Of a stretch of DNA of 16,318 nucleotides, positions 1 to 7,092 are shown piece by piece (position 1 is the stretch's first letter; each line of letters starts with the position of its first letter). The stretch lies in the NCBI GenBank assembly GCA_023419535.1, contig JAEZXX010000024.1, positions 1 to 16,318 of the forward strand, read 5' to 3'. This DNA comes from Pseudomonadota bacterium (lineage in GTDB: Bacteria; Pseudomonadota; Alphaproteobacteria; Rhizobiales; Rhizobiaceae). Under the pieces are notes generated by a model. The model searched no databases, was not told where the DNA came from, and worked only from the letters and a program-made list of their open reading frames with translations. The position numbers were made by a program, and so were the translations under genes.

Positions 1-244
1 GGCCGGCGCCGCGACGGGGCTGCGCACGCAGGCGGCGCTGCAGCCGGTGGAGGGCCGCGTCATCATCCGGCGCGGCGACACGCTCTGGCGCATCTCCCGC
101 GAGACCTACGGGCTCGGCCGGCGCTACACGGTGATCTACCTCGCCAATGGCGACCAGATCCGCGACCCGGACCTCATCTATCCCGGCCAGATCTTCCGCC
201 TGCCGGACGAGGAAAACGGCGAGCAGCGCTCCGAGCTTCGCTGA
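1..244 (+). CDS. LysM domain protein, C-terminal end (partial)
   Basis: The gene enters from the left edge: the frame is open from base 2 to the TGA at 242-244 and has no start of its own here. The last 80 or so residues hold one LysM domain of the form VIIRRGDTLWRIS, then YTVIYLAN, then a conserved DPDLIYPGQIFRLP ending. LysM domains of about 45-50 residues bind N-acetylglucosamine-containing glycans such as peptidoglycan, so the protein probably acts in the periplasm or envelope. In Hyphomicrobiales this C-terminal type sits on longer proteins with repeated N-terminal domains (family knowledge; the N-terminus is outside the window). A GTG at 47 could be mistaken for a start, but coding continues upstream of it and most of the LysM fold would be left without a leader. 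The 99-bp gap to the next gene suggests separate transcription. Confidence 0.85.
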   Translation, partial: AGAATGLRTQAALQPVEGRVIIRRGDTLWRISRETYGLGRRYTVIYLANGDQIRDPDLIYPGQIFRLPDEENGEQRSELR

Positions 245-343
245 CCGAAGGTCACGGCGACGATGACGAAGGGCGGCTCTTTGCTTTAGAAGGGTTCCAG
301 CCTCGCGCCGCCCGCGCGTTCAAAGCATCGAGCCTCGATTCCC

Positions 344-2314
344 TTGTCCGACACCGCTCCGACCGTCTCCGCCGAATCCGGCGCGACCTTCCGCACCCTG
401 AAGAACCTCTGGCCCTACATGTGGCCGGAGGGCCGGCCGGACCTGAAGGCCCGGGTCCTGTGGGCGAGCTTCTATCTCGTCGTCGCCAAGCTGCTCACCG
501 TCGCGATCCCCTTTTTCTACAAATGGGCGACCGACGCGCTCGACGTCTCGGCCGGGCCGCTGCCGGGCTGGCTGCCGCTGGCGCTGACGGGCGCCGTCAC
601 GCTCGTCGTCGCCTACAACGTGGTGCGGGTCGTCTCGGTCGGCTTCAACCAGCTGCGCGACGCGCTCTTCGCCTCGGTCGGGCAGTATGCGGTGCGGCGC
701 CTCGCGCTGCGCACCTTCCGCCACATGCACGAACTGTCGCTGCGCTTCCATCTGGAGCGGCGCACCGGCGGGCTCAGCCGCATCATCGAGCGCGGCACGA
801 AGGGCATCGAGACCATCGTGCGCTTCGCCGTCCTCAACACGGTGCCGACGCTGCTCGAATTCGCGCTGACGGCGGCGATCTTCGCCGTCGCCTACGGCCT
901 CTCCTACGTCGCGGTGATCGCGGCGACGGTGTTCCTCTATGCCTGGTTCACGGTGAAGGCGTCCGACTGGCGCATCGCCATACGGCGGGAGATGAACGAT
1001 TCCGACACCGAGGCGAACACCAAGGCGATCGACTCCCTGCTCAACTTCGAGACGGTGAAGTATTTCGGCAACGAGGAGATGGAGGCGAAGCGCTTCGACG
1101 CCTCCATGGCGCGCTACGAGGTTGCTGCCACGCGCACCTGGACCTCGCTCGGCTGGCTCAATTTCGGGCAGGGGGTGATCTTCTCGGCCGGCATGGGCGC
1201 CGTGATGGTGATGAGCGCGCTGGAGGTGCAGGCGGGCACCCAGACGCTCGGCGACTTCGTCTTCATCAACGCCATCATGATGCAGCTTTCGATCCCGCTG
1301 AACTTCATCGGCTTCGTCTATCGCGAGATCCGCCAGGGCCTGACGGACATGGAGACGATGTTCCAGCTCCTCGACGTCCGGCGCGAGATCGTCGACGCGC
1401 CGGACGCCCAGGACCTGAAGGTCCCTTCCGGCACGATCCGCTTCGAGGACGTGCGCTTCGCCTACGACCCCGACCGGCAGATTCTGAAGGGCGTCTCCTT
1501 CGAGGTGCCTCCGGGCCGCACGGTCGCCATCGTCGGGCCCTCGGGGGCGGGCAAGTCGACCATCTCGCGCCTGCTCTTCCGCTTCTACGAGCCGCAGGGC
1601 GGGCGCATCACCATCGACGGGCAGGACATATCGGGCGTGCGACAGGAATCTTTACGCGCCGCCATCGGCATCGTCCCGCAGGACACGGTGCTCTTCAACG
1701 ACACGATCGCCTACAACATCCGCTACGGGCGGACGCAAGCGAGCGAGGAGGAGGTTCGGCGCGCGGCGGGGCTGGCGCAGGTCGGTCCCTTCATCGAGAG
1801 CCTGCCGCAGGGCTACGCCACCATGGTCGGCGAGCGGGGGCTCAAGCTCTCGGGCGGAGAGAAGCAGCGCGTCGCCATCGCCCGCACGCTCCTGAAGGCG
1901 CCGCCGATCCTGATCCTCGACGAGGCGACCTCGGCGCTCGACACCCACACCGAGCAGGAGATCCAGTCGGCGCTCGACCTCGTCTCGAAGGACCGCACGA
2001 CCCTGACCATCGCCCACCGGCTCTCGACCATCGTCGACGCCGACGAGATCCTGGTGCTGAGGGCCGGCGAGATCGTCGAGCGCGGCTCGCACCGCGAGCT
2101 GATGGCGGCGGGCGGGCTCTATGCCGAGATGTGGGCGATGCAGCGCGAGGCGACCGAGGCCGAGGAGGCGCTGGCGCGCGTCCGCCGGCAGGACAGGGCG
2201 GGCGTCGTGGAGCGCCGCCGCGTCAACGATCCGGGCCATCCGACGGAGGGCTCGGCTGCGGACGAGGCCGCCGCATCGCCGCCACAGGACGACCCCGAGC
2301 CGCCGACGCCTTGA
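344..2314 (+). CDS. Atm1/ABCB7-type ABC half-transporter (permease fused to ATPase)
   Basis: A 656-residue exporter half with an N-terminal transmembrane domain (about residues 40-335, six expected helices) fused to a C-terminal ATPase. Visible ATPase motifs are Walker A GPSGAGKST (398-406), signature LSGGEKQ (502-508), Walker B ILILDE (522-527) and the switch histidine H558 in TIAHRLST. The ATPase motif YNIRYGR and the N-terminal pattern LKNLWPYMWP are typical of the Atm1/HMT1 group, which exports glutathione-linked sulfur or metal species and supports iron-sulfur cluster or heavy-metal homeostasis; it would work as a homodimer in the inner membrane. The start is TTG at 344, chosen because the family pattern begins before the first in-frame ATG (419), which would cut it. 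The last 50 or so residues are a low-complexity A/E/P-rich tail. Substrate cannot be read from sequence. Confidence 0.9.
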   Translation: MSDTAPTVSAESGATFRTLKNLWPYMWPEGRPDLKARVLWASFYLVVAKLLTVAIPFFYKWATDALDVSAGPLPGWLPLALTGAVTLVVAYNVVRVVSVGFNQLRDALFASVGQYAVRRLALRTFRHMHELSLRFHLERRTGGLSRIIERGTKGIETIVRFAVLNTVPTLLEFALTAAIFAVAYGLSYVAVIAATVFLYAWFTVKASDWRIAIRREMNDSDTEANTKAIDSLLNFETVKYFGNEEMEAKRFDASMARYEVAATRTWTSLGWLNFGQGVIFSAGMGAVMVMSALEVQAGTQTLGDFVFINAIMMQLSIPLNFIGFVYREIRQGLTDMETMFQLLDVRREIVDAPDAQDLKVPSGTIRFEDVRFAYDPDRQILKGVSFEVPPGRTVAIVGPSGAGKSTISRLLFRFYEPQGGRITIDGQDISGVRQESLRAAIGIVPQDTVLFNDTIAYNIRYGRTQASEEEVRRAAGLAQVGPFIESLPQGYATMVGERGLKLSGGEKQRVAIARTLLKAPPILILDEATSALDTHTEQEIQSALDLVSKDRTTLTIAHRLSTIVDADEILVLRAGEIVERGSHRELMAAGGLYAEMWAMQREATEAEEALARVRRQDRAGVVERRRVNDPGHPTEGSAADEAAASPPQDDPEPPTP

Positions 2315-2374
2315 AGCCGGCGGTCTTGCAGCGTACGTGGCCGAACAACGAACGACGAAAGGCTGCCCGATCCG

Positions 2375-3073
2375 ATGGACATGATCCACTCCATCCGCAA
2401 CGTCCTCGTGCCGGTCCACCGGCAGGGCTGGCCGTTCGTCGCGGCCTTCCTCGTCGCCGCAGTGCTGCTCGGACTCCTGTGGGAGCCGCTGTTCTGGCTC
2501 GGCCTGATCCTGACGCTGTGGTGCGCCTACTTCTTCCGCGACCCCGAGCGCGTGACGCCCCAGGCGGAGGACATCGTCGTCAGCCCGGCGGACGGCCGCG
2601 TCTCGCTGGTCGGGCCCGTCGTGCCTCCGGCCGAGCTCATGCTCGGCGCCGAGCCGCTCCTGCGCATCTCGATCTTCATGAACGTCTTCGACTGCCACAT
2701 CAATCGCGCCCCGGTGCGCGGCCGGGTTGAGCGGATCGTCTACCGCGAGGGCAAGTTCCTGAACGCCGAGCTCGACAAGGCGAGCGAGGAGAACGAACGC
2801 TCCTCCATGGTGCTGGAGGGACCGCGTGGCCCGGTCGGCGTCGTCCAGATCGCCGGGGCCGTGGCGCGGCGGATCGTGCCCTTCGCGGCGGCCGGCGACC
2901 AACTGCAGGCCGGCGAGCGCTTCGGCCTCATCCGCTTCGGCTCGCGCCTCGACGTCTATCTGCCGGCGGGCTTTTCGCCGCGTGTCGCCGAAGGGCAGAC
3001 CGCCAAGGCCGGCGAGACGGTGATCGCCGCGTTCGGCGAGGGGCTGACGGCCTGGACCTACCGGAGGGACTGA
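2375..3073 (+). CDS. psd: phosphatidylserine decarboxylase proenzyme (short type)
   Basis: Psd decarboxylates phosphatidylserine to phosphatidylethanolamine at the inner membrane. The 232-residue length fits the short form found in Rhizobiales and archaea rather than the roughly 300-residue E. coli form. A hydrophobic N-terminal segment (about residues 21-55) ends in YFFRDPERV, followed by SPADGRV and a FMNVFDCHINRAPV block, all family hallmarks. The self-cleavage site is RFGSRLDVYLP: cleavage between G189 and S190 should give the small alpha subunit with an N-terminal pyruvoyl group. The ATG at 2375 is followed by another ATG at 2381; AAAGG lies upstream and either may be used. The gene overlaps pssA by one base, so it is surely co-transcribed and probably translationally coupled with it. 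Confidence 0.95.
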   Translation: MDMIHSIRNVLVPVHRQGWPFVAAFLVAAVLLGLLWEPLFWLGLILTLWCAYFFRDPERVTPQAEDIVVSPADGRVSLVGPVVPPAELMLGAEPLLRISIFMNVFDCHINRAPVRGRVERIVYREGKFLNAELDKASEENERSSMVLEGPRGPVGVVQIAGAVARRIVPFAAAGDQLQAGERFGLIRFGSRLDVYLPAGFSPRVAEGQTAKAGETVIAAFGEGLTAWTYRRD

Positions 3074-3876
3074 TGGAGGCGTTCGACGTGGAGGAGAACC
3101 GGCAGGACAAGCGCGAGGCCGAGCCGGCGAGCGCCAGGAGCCGCATCCCGATCCGGCAGATCGTGCCCAATCTCGTGACCATCCTGTCGATCTGCGCGGG
3201 GATGACGGGCATCCGCTTCGCCTTCGAGGGGCGGATCGAGCTGGCGGTCGTCCTCGTCCTCGGCGCGGCCTTCCTCGACGGGATCGACGGGCGCATCGCC
3301 CGGCTCGTCAACGGGCAGAGCCGGTTCGGCGCGGAGATGGATTCGCTCGCCGACATCGTCAATTTCGGCGTCGCGCCGGCGCTCCTCCTCTACGCCTTCA
3401 CGCTGCACGACGCGGGCGCGATCGGCTGGATCGCGGCGCTCCTCTACGCCGCCGGTTCGGCGCTGCGCCTGGCGCGGTTCAACACCATGCTGGACGAGCC
3501 GAACAAGCCGGCGTGGAAGAGCGCCTATTTCGTCGGCGTGCCGGCGCCGGCGGGCGCGGCCCTGTCGCTGCTTCCGATCTATCTCGGGCTCACCGGCGAC
3601 CAGACGGGCTTTCCGCAGCTGACGGCCGCCGTGGCGGCGATCTATCTCGTCGTCGTCGGCCTCCTGATGGCGAGCCGCATCCCGACCTATTCCGGCAAGA
3701 CCGTCACCATACCGCTGCGCCGCGAATGGGTGGTGCCGATCATGCTGGCGGTGGTCGCCTACATCGCGATGCTGGTGGCATTCCCCTGGCAGACGCTGAC
3801 GCTCTCGGTCTTCGCCTATTTCGCGACCATCCCGCTGTCGATCCGCTCGTATCGGCGGGCCAAGGCGCGGGGGTAG
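3073..3876 (+). CDS. pssA: CDP-diacylglycerol--serine O-phosphatidyltransferase
   Basis: PssA joins CDP-diacylglycerol and serine to make phosphatidylserine, the substrate of the adjacent Psd; together they form the phosphatidylethanolamine branch. The CDP-alcohol phosphotransferase motif DGx2ARx8Gx3Dx3D is intact: D72 G73, A76 R77, G86, D90 and D94, with an extra aspartate at D69. At 267 residues with several hydrophobic helices it fits the membrane-bound type II (Bacillus/Rhizobium-like) enzyme, not the peripheral E. coli type. The ATG shares its A with the TGA of psd (TGATG), and GGAGGG lies just upstream inside psd, which supports this start and translational coupling. The first 35 or so residues are charged and probably cytosolic. 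A strong hairpin begins 24 bp after the stop. Confidence 0.95.
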   Translation: MEAFDVEENRQDKREAEPASARSRIPIRQIVPNLVTILSICAGMTGIRFAFEGRIELAVVLVLGAAFLDGIDGRIARLVNGQSRFGAEMDSLADIVNFGVAPALLLYAFTLHDAGAIGWIAALLYAAGSALRLARFNTMLDEPNKPAWKSAYFVGVPAPAGAALSLLPIYLGLTGDQTGFPQLTAAVAAIYLVVVGLLMASRIPTYSGKTVTIPLRREWVVPIMLAVVAYIAMLVAFPWQTLTLSVFAYFATIPLSIRSYRRAKARG

Positions 3877-3900
3877 GGCGGTGCGGGAGCAGACGCCGAT

Positions 3901-3950
3901 CCCTCTCCCGCTCGCGGGAGAGGGTGGCCGCGAAGCGGCCGGGTGAGGGC
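3901..3950 (+). repeat. rhizobial-type intergenic palindromic element, first copy
   Basis: A perfect 10-bp stem (3901-3910 with 3915-3924, loop CTCG) is followed by a second perfect 6-bp stem (GGCCGC at 3926-3931 with GCGGCC at 3935-3940, loop GAA) and then GGGTGAGGGC. I recall this layout from dispersed intergenic repeats common in Hyphomicrobiales, which are often mistranslated as small proteins. It lies 24 bp after pssA and may also end pssA transcription, although no T-run follows the stem. Confidence 0.7.
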
Positions 3951-4000
3951 TTGAAGCACTGGCCTCCCAAGCTTCGCGCACCGGCGCGGCGCTCTACGAT

Positions 4001-4044
4001 GCCCTCATCCCCCTGCCGGGACCTTCTCCCCAACGGGGAGAAGG
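4001..4044 (-). repeat. rhizobial-type intergenic palindromic element, second copy, inverted
   Basis: On the minus strand this reads as a perfect 10-bp stem (4035-4044 with 4022-4031, loop GTT), a GC-rich spacer, then GATGAGGGC at 4009-4001. It has the same architecture as the element at 3901-3950 (stem-loop, spacer, TGAGGGC) but a different stem sequence, and the two face each other across 50 bp. It lies 33 bp past the brnA stop, so it can also end transcription of the toxin-antitoxin pair between the convergent units. Confidence 0.65.
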
Positions 4045-4077
4045 GACGCGGTTGCCGCGCTGGGGGCTGACCTTCCT

Positions 4078-4389
4078 TCAGGCGGCTTCGTCAGCCCACC
4101 GCCGCAGAACCTCCCGGACCCGGCTCTCCCAGCCTGGACCGAACGATCGGAGCTTGGCGGCCAGGTCGGCGTCCAGGCGCAGTGAAATCGTCGTCTCGCT
4201 ATTCGAGCCGGTGTCGTTTCCCTCGGAAGCCGAGAGCGCATCGTAGAGGTCCGGATGGGCCTCCGACATCGGCCTGAGACCTGCGATCTCCTGATCGCTC
4301 AGTTCGGGGCTGTCGACCGCGTCCCAGTCCTCGCGCCTGTAGCCATGGCGAGCCGCGTCCTGGGGATCGAATGGCTTCGAATCGCTCAT
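4078..4389 (-). CDS. brnA: BrnA-family antitoxin
   Basis: A 103-residue protein whose C-terminal part carries the BrnA pattern: a short strand with ISLRLDADL, then a helix and GPGWESRVREVLRRW. This is the ribbon-helix-helix DNA-binding fold by which BrnA dimerises, binds its own promoter and neutralises BrnT. The N-terminal 60 residues are acidic and carry the usual DPQDAARHGYRREDWDAVDSPE stretch split over residues 8-29. Its ATG overlaps the brnT stop by four bases (ATGA), giving the toxin-first order typical of brnTA. Family knowledge says the BrnTA complex represses its own operon; no clear operator could be defined here. The gene ends 33 bp before the inverted repeat element. Confidence 0.88.
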   Translation of the reverse strand: MSDSKPFDPQDAARHGYRREDWDAVDSPELSDQEIAGLRPMSEAHPDLYDALSASEGNDTGSNSETTISLRLDADLAAKLRSFGPGWESRVREVLRRWADEAA

Positions 4390-4634
4390 AGCCGTTTCCT
4401 TTCCCGAGCGGAGGCAGGCCGCATGCTGACCACCGACAAGGCTTCACGACCGAGTTCGACGAAGACGACCGTAACGATCCCGCGCAGCTCGCCGACCGCG
4501 ATCAGTCGCCCGTCGCGCGACGGACCGACCTTGGCCTGCCGGAAGAATTGGGCGTTCAGATCGGAGAAGTCGAGCCCGTGCTTCGCCAGATTGGCCAGCC
4601 GCTTCGGCTCGTCCCAGACGATGCGCCTTTCCAT
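4386..4634 (-). CDS. brnT: BrnT-family ribonuclease toxin
   Basis: An 82-residue basic protein that starts with the BrnT signature WDEPKRLANLAKHGLDF (residues 7-23) and ends with VVSMRPASARERKRL. BrnT is a RelE-fold ribonuclease that cuts RNA and slows growth until BrnA binds it. The protein is a little shorter than the roughly 90-residue usual length, but both conserved ends and the central GRLIAVGE strand are present, so it looks intact rather than decayed. The ATG at 4634 follows GGGGAGGAGG directly, a very strong ribosome binding site. It lies 32 bp after the SDR stop, so it could be read from the upstream genes as well as from its own promoter. Confidence 0.88.
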   Translation of the reverse strand: MERRIVWDEPKRLANLAKHGLDFSDLNAQFFRQAKVGPSRDGRLIAVGELRGIVTVVFVELGREALSVVSMRPASARERKRL

Positions 4635-4666
4635 CCTCCTCCCCGATGTGGTTTGACGAGGGAGCC

Positions 4667-5407
4667 CTACTCCGGGTCGCGATACGTCAGAAACCTGTTC
4701 TGGCGCACGTCGAAGAGCCCGCCGGTCTCCTTACAGTCCGCCGTCAGGAGCGGCAGGATGCGGGCCGCGACGCTTTCGGCGGAGGGCAGGGTGGACGGAT
4801 CCTCGCCGGGCATGGCGAGCGCGCGCATCGCCGTGCGCGTGCCGCCGGGGTTCACGGAATTGACGCGCAGCGGCAGCGTCCGCGTCTCGTTCGCCCAGGA
4901 CTTCACCAGCGCCTCGCAGGCGGCCTTGGTGGCCGCGTAGAGGCTCCAATAGGCCTTGGCGGAGTGAGCCGCGCCCGAGGAGAGGACGATCGCGCGTCCG
5001 GCGTCCGAGGCGCGCAGGAGCGGATCGGTCGTGCGGATCAGCCGCCAGGTGGAGTCGACGTTGAGGCGCATGGTCTTGTCGAAGACCTTCGCCTGAATGT
5101 GGCCGATGGGCGCGAGGACGCCGAGCGCGCCGGCATTGGCGACGAGGATATCGAGCTTGCCCCAGCGCTCGTGGATGGCGCCGCCGAGCCGGTCGATCCC
5201 CTCCATGTCGAGAAGGTCGAGCGGCACCAGCGTCGCGGAGCCGCCGGCGGACTTGATCTCGTCGTCGAGCTCCTCGAGCCCGCCGGTGGTGCGCGCCACC
5301 GCGATCACGTGCGCGCCGCCGGAGCCCAGCGCCTTGGCGAGCTGGTAGCCGATGCCGCGCGAGGCGCCGCTCACGAGCGCGACGCGCCCCGAAAATTCCC
5401 CTGCCAT
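4667..5407 (-). CDS. short-chain dehydrogenase/reductase (SDR) family oxidoreductase
   Basis: A classical SDR of 246 residues. The NAD(P)-binding motif is SGASRGIG (13-20), NAG is at 91-93, the structural asparagine is N116, the catalytic serine is S144 and the Y157-x3-K161 pair is present, so an active enzyme is expected. R39 at the end of the second strand (VAR) hints at NADP(H), an inference only. Substrate is unknown; the closest general resemblance is to YciK-like reductases. I chose ATG 5407; a GTG at 5413, two codons upstream, is an equally possible start. It follows purF by 58 bp in the same direction, a pairing I recall from other Hyphomicrobiales. A weak stem (CGGCC/GGCCG) in that gap may reduce read-through. 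Confidence 0.88.
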   Translation of the reverse strand: MAGEFSGRVALVSGASRGIGYQLAKALGSGGAHVIAVARTTGGLEELDDEIKSAGGSATLVPLDLLDMEGIDRLGGAIHERWGKLDILVANAGALGVLAPIGHIQAKVFDKTMRLNVDSTWRLIRTTDPLLRASDAGRAIVLSSGAAHSAKAYWSLYAATKAACEALVKSWANETRTLPLRVNSVNPGGTRTAMRALAMPGEDPSTLPSAESVAARILPLLTADCKETGGLFDVRQNRFLTYRDPE

Positions 5408-5465
5408 TCCCACGAACTCTCGGCCGGTGTTTCCCTTCCGGCCGTCAAGGCCGCTCGGGAAGCCC

Positions 5466-6947
5466 TTAGCCGTTTCCGGCCATCAGGGCGAGGCGGCGCA
5501 CGTTGTGATGCGTCGTCGCCTCGCGGTCGGTCAGGCGGGTCGGATAGTCCCCGGTGAAGTAGTGGTCGGTGAACTGCGGCCGCGCGGCGTCGCGCGGCTT
5601 GCCGCCGACCGCCGTGTAGAGCCCGTCGATCGACAGGAACTGCAGCGAATCCGCGCCGATGAACCTGCACATGGATTCGAGGCTGTCATGCTGGTTGGCG
5701 AGGAGGTTCTCCGCCTCCGGCGTGTCGATGCCGTAGAAGTCCGGATGGTAGATCATCGGCGAGGCGACGCGGATGTGCACCTCGCTCGCGCCGGCGTCGC
5801 GGATCATCCGCACGATCTTGAGCGAGGTCGTGCCGCGCACGATCGAATCGTCGATGAGGACGACGCGCTTGCCCTCGATCATCGCCCGGTTGGCCGAGTG
5901 CTTGAGCTTCACGCCGAAGGCGCGGATCTGCTGCGTCGGCTCGATGAAGGTGCGCCCGACATAGTGGTTGCGGATGATGCCGAGCTCGAAGGGAATGCCG
6001 CTCTCCTGCGCGAAGCCGATGGCGGCGGGCGTGCCGCCGTCCGGCACGGGCACGACGACGTCGGCCTCGACGGGGGCCTCGCGGGCGAGGTTCTGACCCA
6101 TGTTCTTGCGCGAGACGTAGACCGAGCGGCCGCCGACCATGGAATCGGGCCGGGCGAAATAGACGTATTCGAAGAGGCAGATGCGCTCGGGCCGCTTCAC
6201 CTGCGCCTTGCGTGCGTCGATCGTCACCGAGCCGTCGGGCTGCAGCTCGCAGATGACGACCTCGCCGTTCTCGACGTCGCGCACGAACTTGGCGCCGATG
6301 ATGTCGAGGGCGCAGGTCTCCGAGCAGAAGATCGGCTTGCCGTCGAGCTCGCCCATGACGAGCGGGCGCACGCCGTTCGGGTCGCGCGCGGCGATGAGCT
6401 TGGTGCGGGTCAGCGCCAGCATGGCGTAGCCGCCCTCCACCTGCGCGACCGCGTCGGCGAAGCGCTCGCCCGAGGAGCCGAGCTTGGAGCGGGCGATGAG
6501 GTGGAGCACGACCTCGGTGTCGGAGGTCGACTGGCAGATGGCGCCCGAGGCGATGAGGTTGCGCCGCAGCGTCAGCCCGTTGGTGAAGTTGCCGTTGTGG
6601 GCGATGGCGATGCCGCCCTCGTTCAACTCGGCGAAGAGCGGCTGGACGTTGCGCAGGATGGTCTCGCCGGTGGTGGAGTAGCGCACGTGGCCGATCGCCA
6701 TGTGGCCGGGCAGGCGGGCGAGGGTGGCGGGATCGGTGTAGTGGTCGCCGACGAGGCCCATGCGGCGTTCCGAGTGGAACTGCGAGCCGTCGAAGCAGAC
6801 GATGCCCGCCGCCTCCTGCCCGCGGTGCTGGAGCGCGTGGAGCCCGAGCGCCGTCAGCGTAGTCGCGTCCGGATGGCCGAGGATGCCGAAGACGCCGCAC
6901 TCCTCGTGGAGCGTGTCGTCGTCGAGGCTGAAAGGCGTCTCGTCCAT
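5466..6947 (-). CDS. purF: amidophosphoribosyltransferase
   Basis: PurF catalyses the first committed step of purine synthesis, turning PRPP and glutamine into phosphoribosylamine. The protein has 493 residues. A 16-residue propeptide precedes C17 in HEECGVFG, the N-terminal nucleophile of the glutamine amidotransferase domain once cleaved; HRGQEAAGI and HNGNFTN follow. The phosphoribosyltransferase domain holds the PRPP loop VVLIDDSIVRGTTS (362-375). The overall type is the Bacillus-like propeptide form, but three cysteines that bind its 4Fe-4S cluster are absent: HPDFYG replaces HPCFYG, and the C-terminal CxxC region reads RPQFTDHYFTG. The longer frame to ATG 7025 adds a non-conserved arginine-rich leader over hairpin repeats, so ATG 6947 was chosen, although no strong ribosome site precedes it. 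Confidence 0.95.
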   Translation of the reverse strand: MDETPFSLDDDTLHEECGVFGILGHPDATTLTALGLHALQHRGQEAAGIVCFDGSQFHSERRMGLVGDHYTDPATLARLPGHMAIGHVRYSTTGETILRNVQPLFAELNEGGIAIAHNGNFTNGLTLRRNLIASGAICQSTSDTEVVLHLIARSKLGSSGERFADAVAQVEGGYAMLALTRTKLIAARDPNGVRPLVMGELDGKPIFCSETCALDIIGAKFVRDVENGEVVICELQPDGSVTIDARKAQVKRPERICLFEYVYFARPDSMVGGRSVYVSRKNMGQNLAREAPVEADVVVPVPDGGTPAAIGFAQESGIPFELGIIRNHYVGRTFIEPTQQIRAFGVKLKHSANRAMIEGKRVVLIDDSIVRGTTSLKIVRMIRDAGASEVHIRVASPMIYHPDFYGIDTPEAENLLANQHDSLESMCRFIGADSLQFLSIDGLYTAVGGKPRDAARPQFTDHYFTGDYPTRLTDREATTHHNVRRLALMAGNG

Positions 6948-6962
6948 GGGGCGCTCGCTCGT

Positions 6963-7067
6963 CCCTCTTCGCAAGAGGGCTCCAGATGAGGATCGGGTTC
7001 CGGTCGGAACCGGACAGATGTGCATCTTTGAACGGAGATGCCAGCCGCGAGGGGGGCCCGCGGCTGG
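6963..7067. repeat. three hairpins in the cvpA-purF gap
   Basis: Three perfect inverted repeats sit in the 145-bp gap. They are CCCTCTT/AAGAGGG (6963-6969 with 6973-6979, loop CGC), GGTTCC/GGAACC (6996-7001 with 7006-7011) and CCAGCCGCG/CGCGGCTGG (7041-7049 with 7059-7067). On the minus strand the last one comes first after the cvpA stop and could end transcription, though it lacks a T-run. The middle one, within GGGTTCCGGTCGGAACCGG, resembles dispersed repeat DNA. I see no convincing purF promoter between them. Confidence 0.5.
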
Positions 7068-7092
7068 ACGAATCGTGCGGGGCGCGCCCCCG

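Noticed and set aside
421..2730. A 769-codon open frame on the plus strand overlapping the transporter and psd
   Set aside because: It is an out-of-frame shadow of GC-rich coding DNA; its composition is dominated by Arg/Ala/Gly/His and it carries no family motif, while the overlapping frame encodes a complete ABC transporter.
3740..4033. Minus-strand 97-codon frame crossing the repeat region
   Set aside because: Its sequence contains the LSRERERD-type peptide that results from translating intergenic palindromic repeats; it overlaps pssA and has no other support.
5352..6989. Long plus-strand open frame antisense to purF (545 codons)
   Set aside because: Antisense frames stay open in high-GC genes. 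The translation is Asp/Val/Glu/Arg-rich low complexity, typical of the reverse frame, and purF on the minus strand is unambiguous. The same holds for 6760-9246, 9264-10391, 10366-11946 and 12716-14914.
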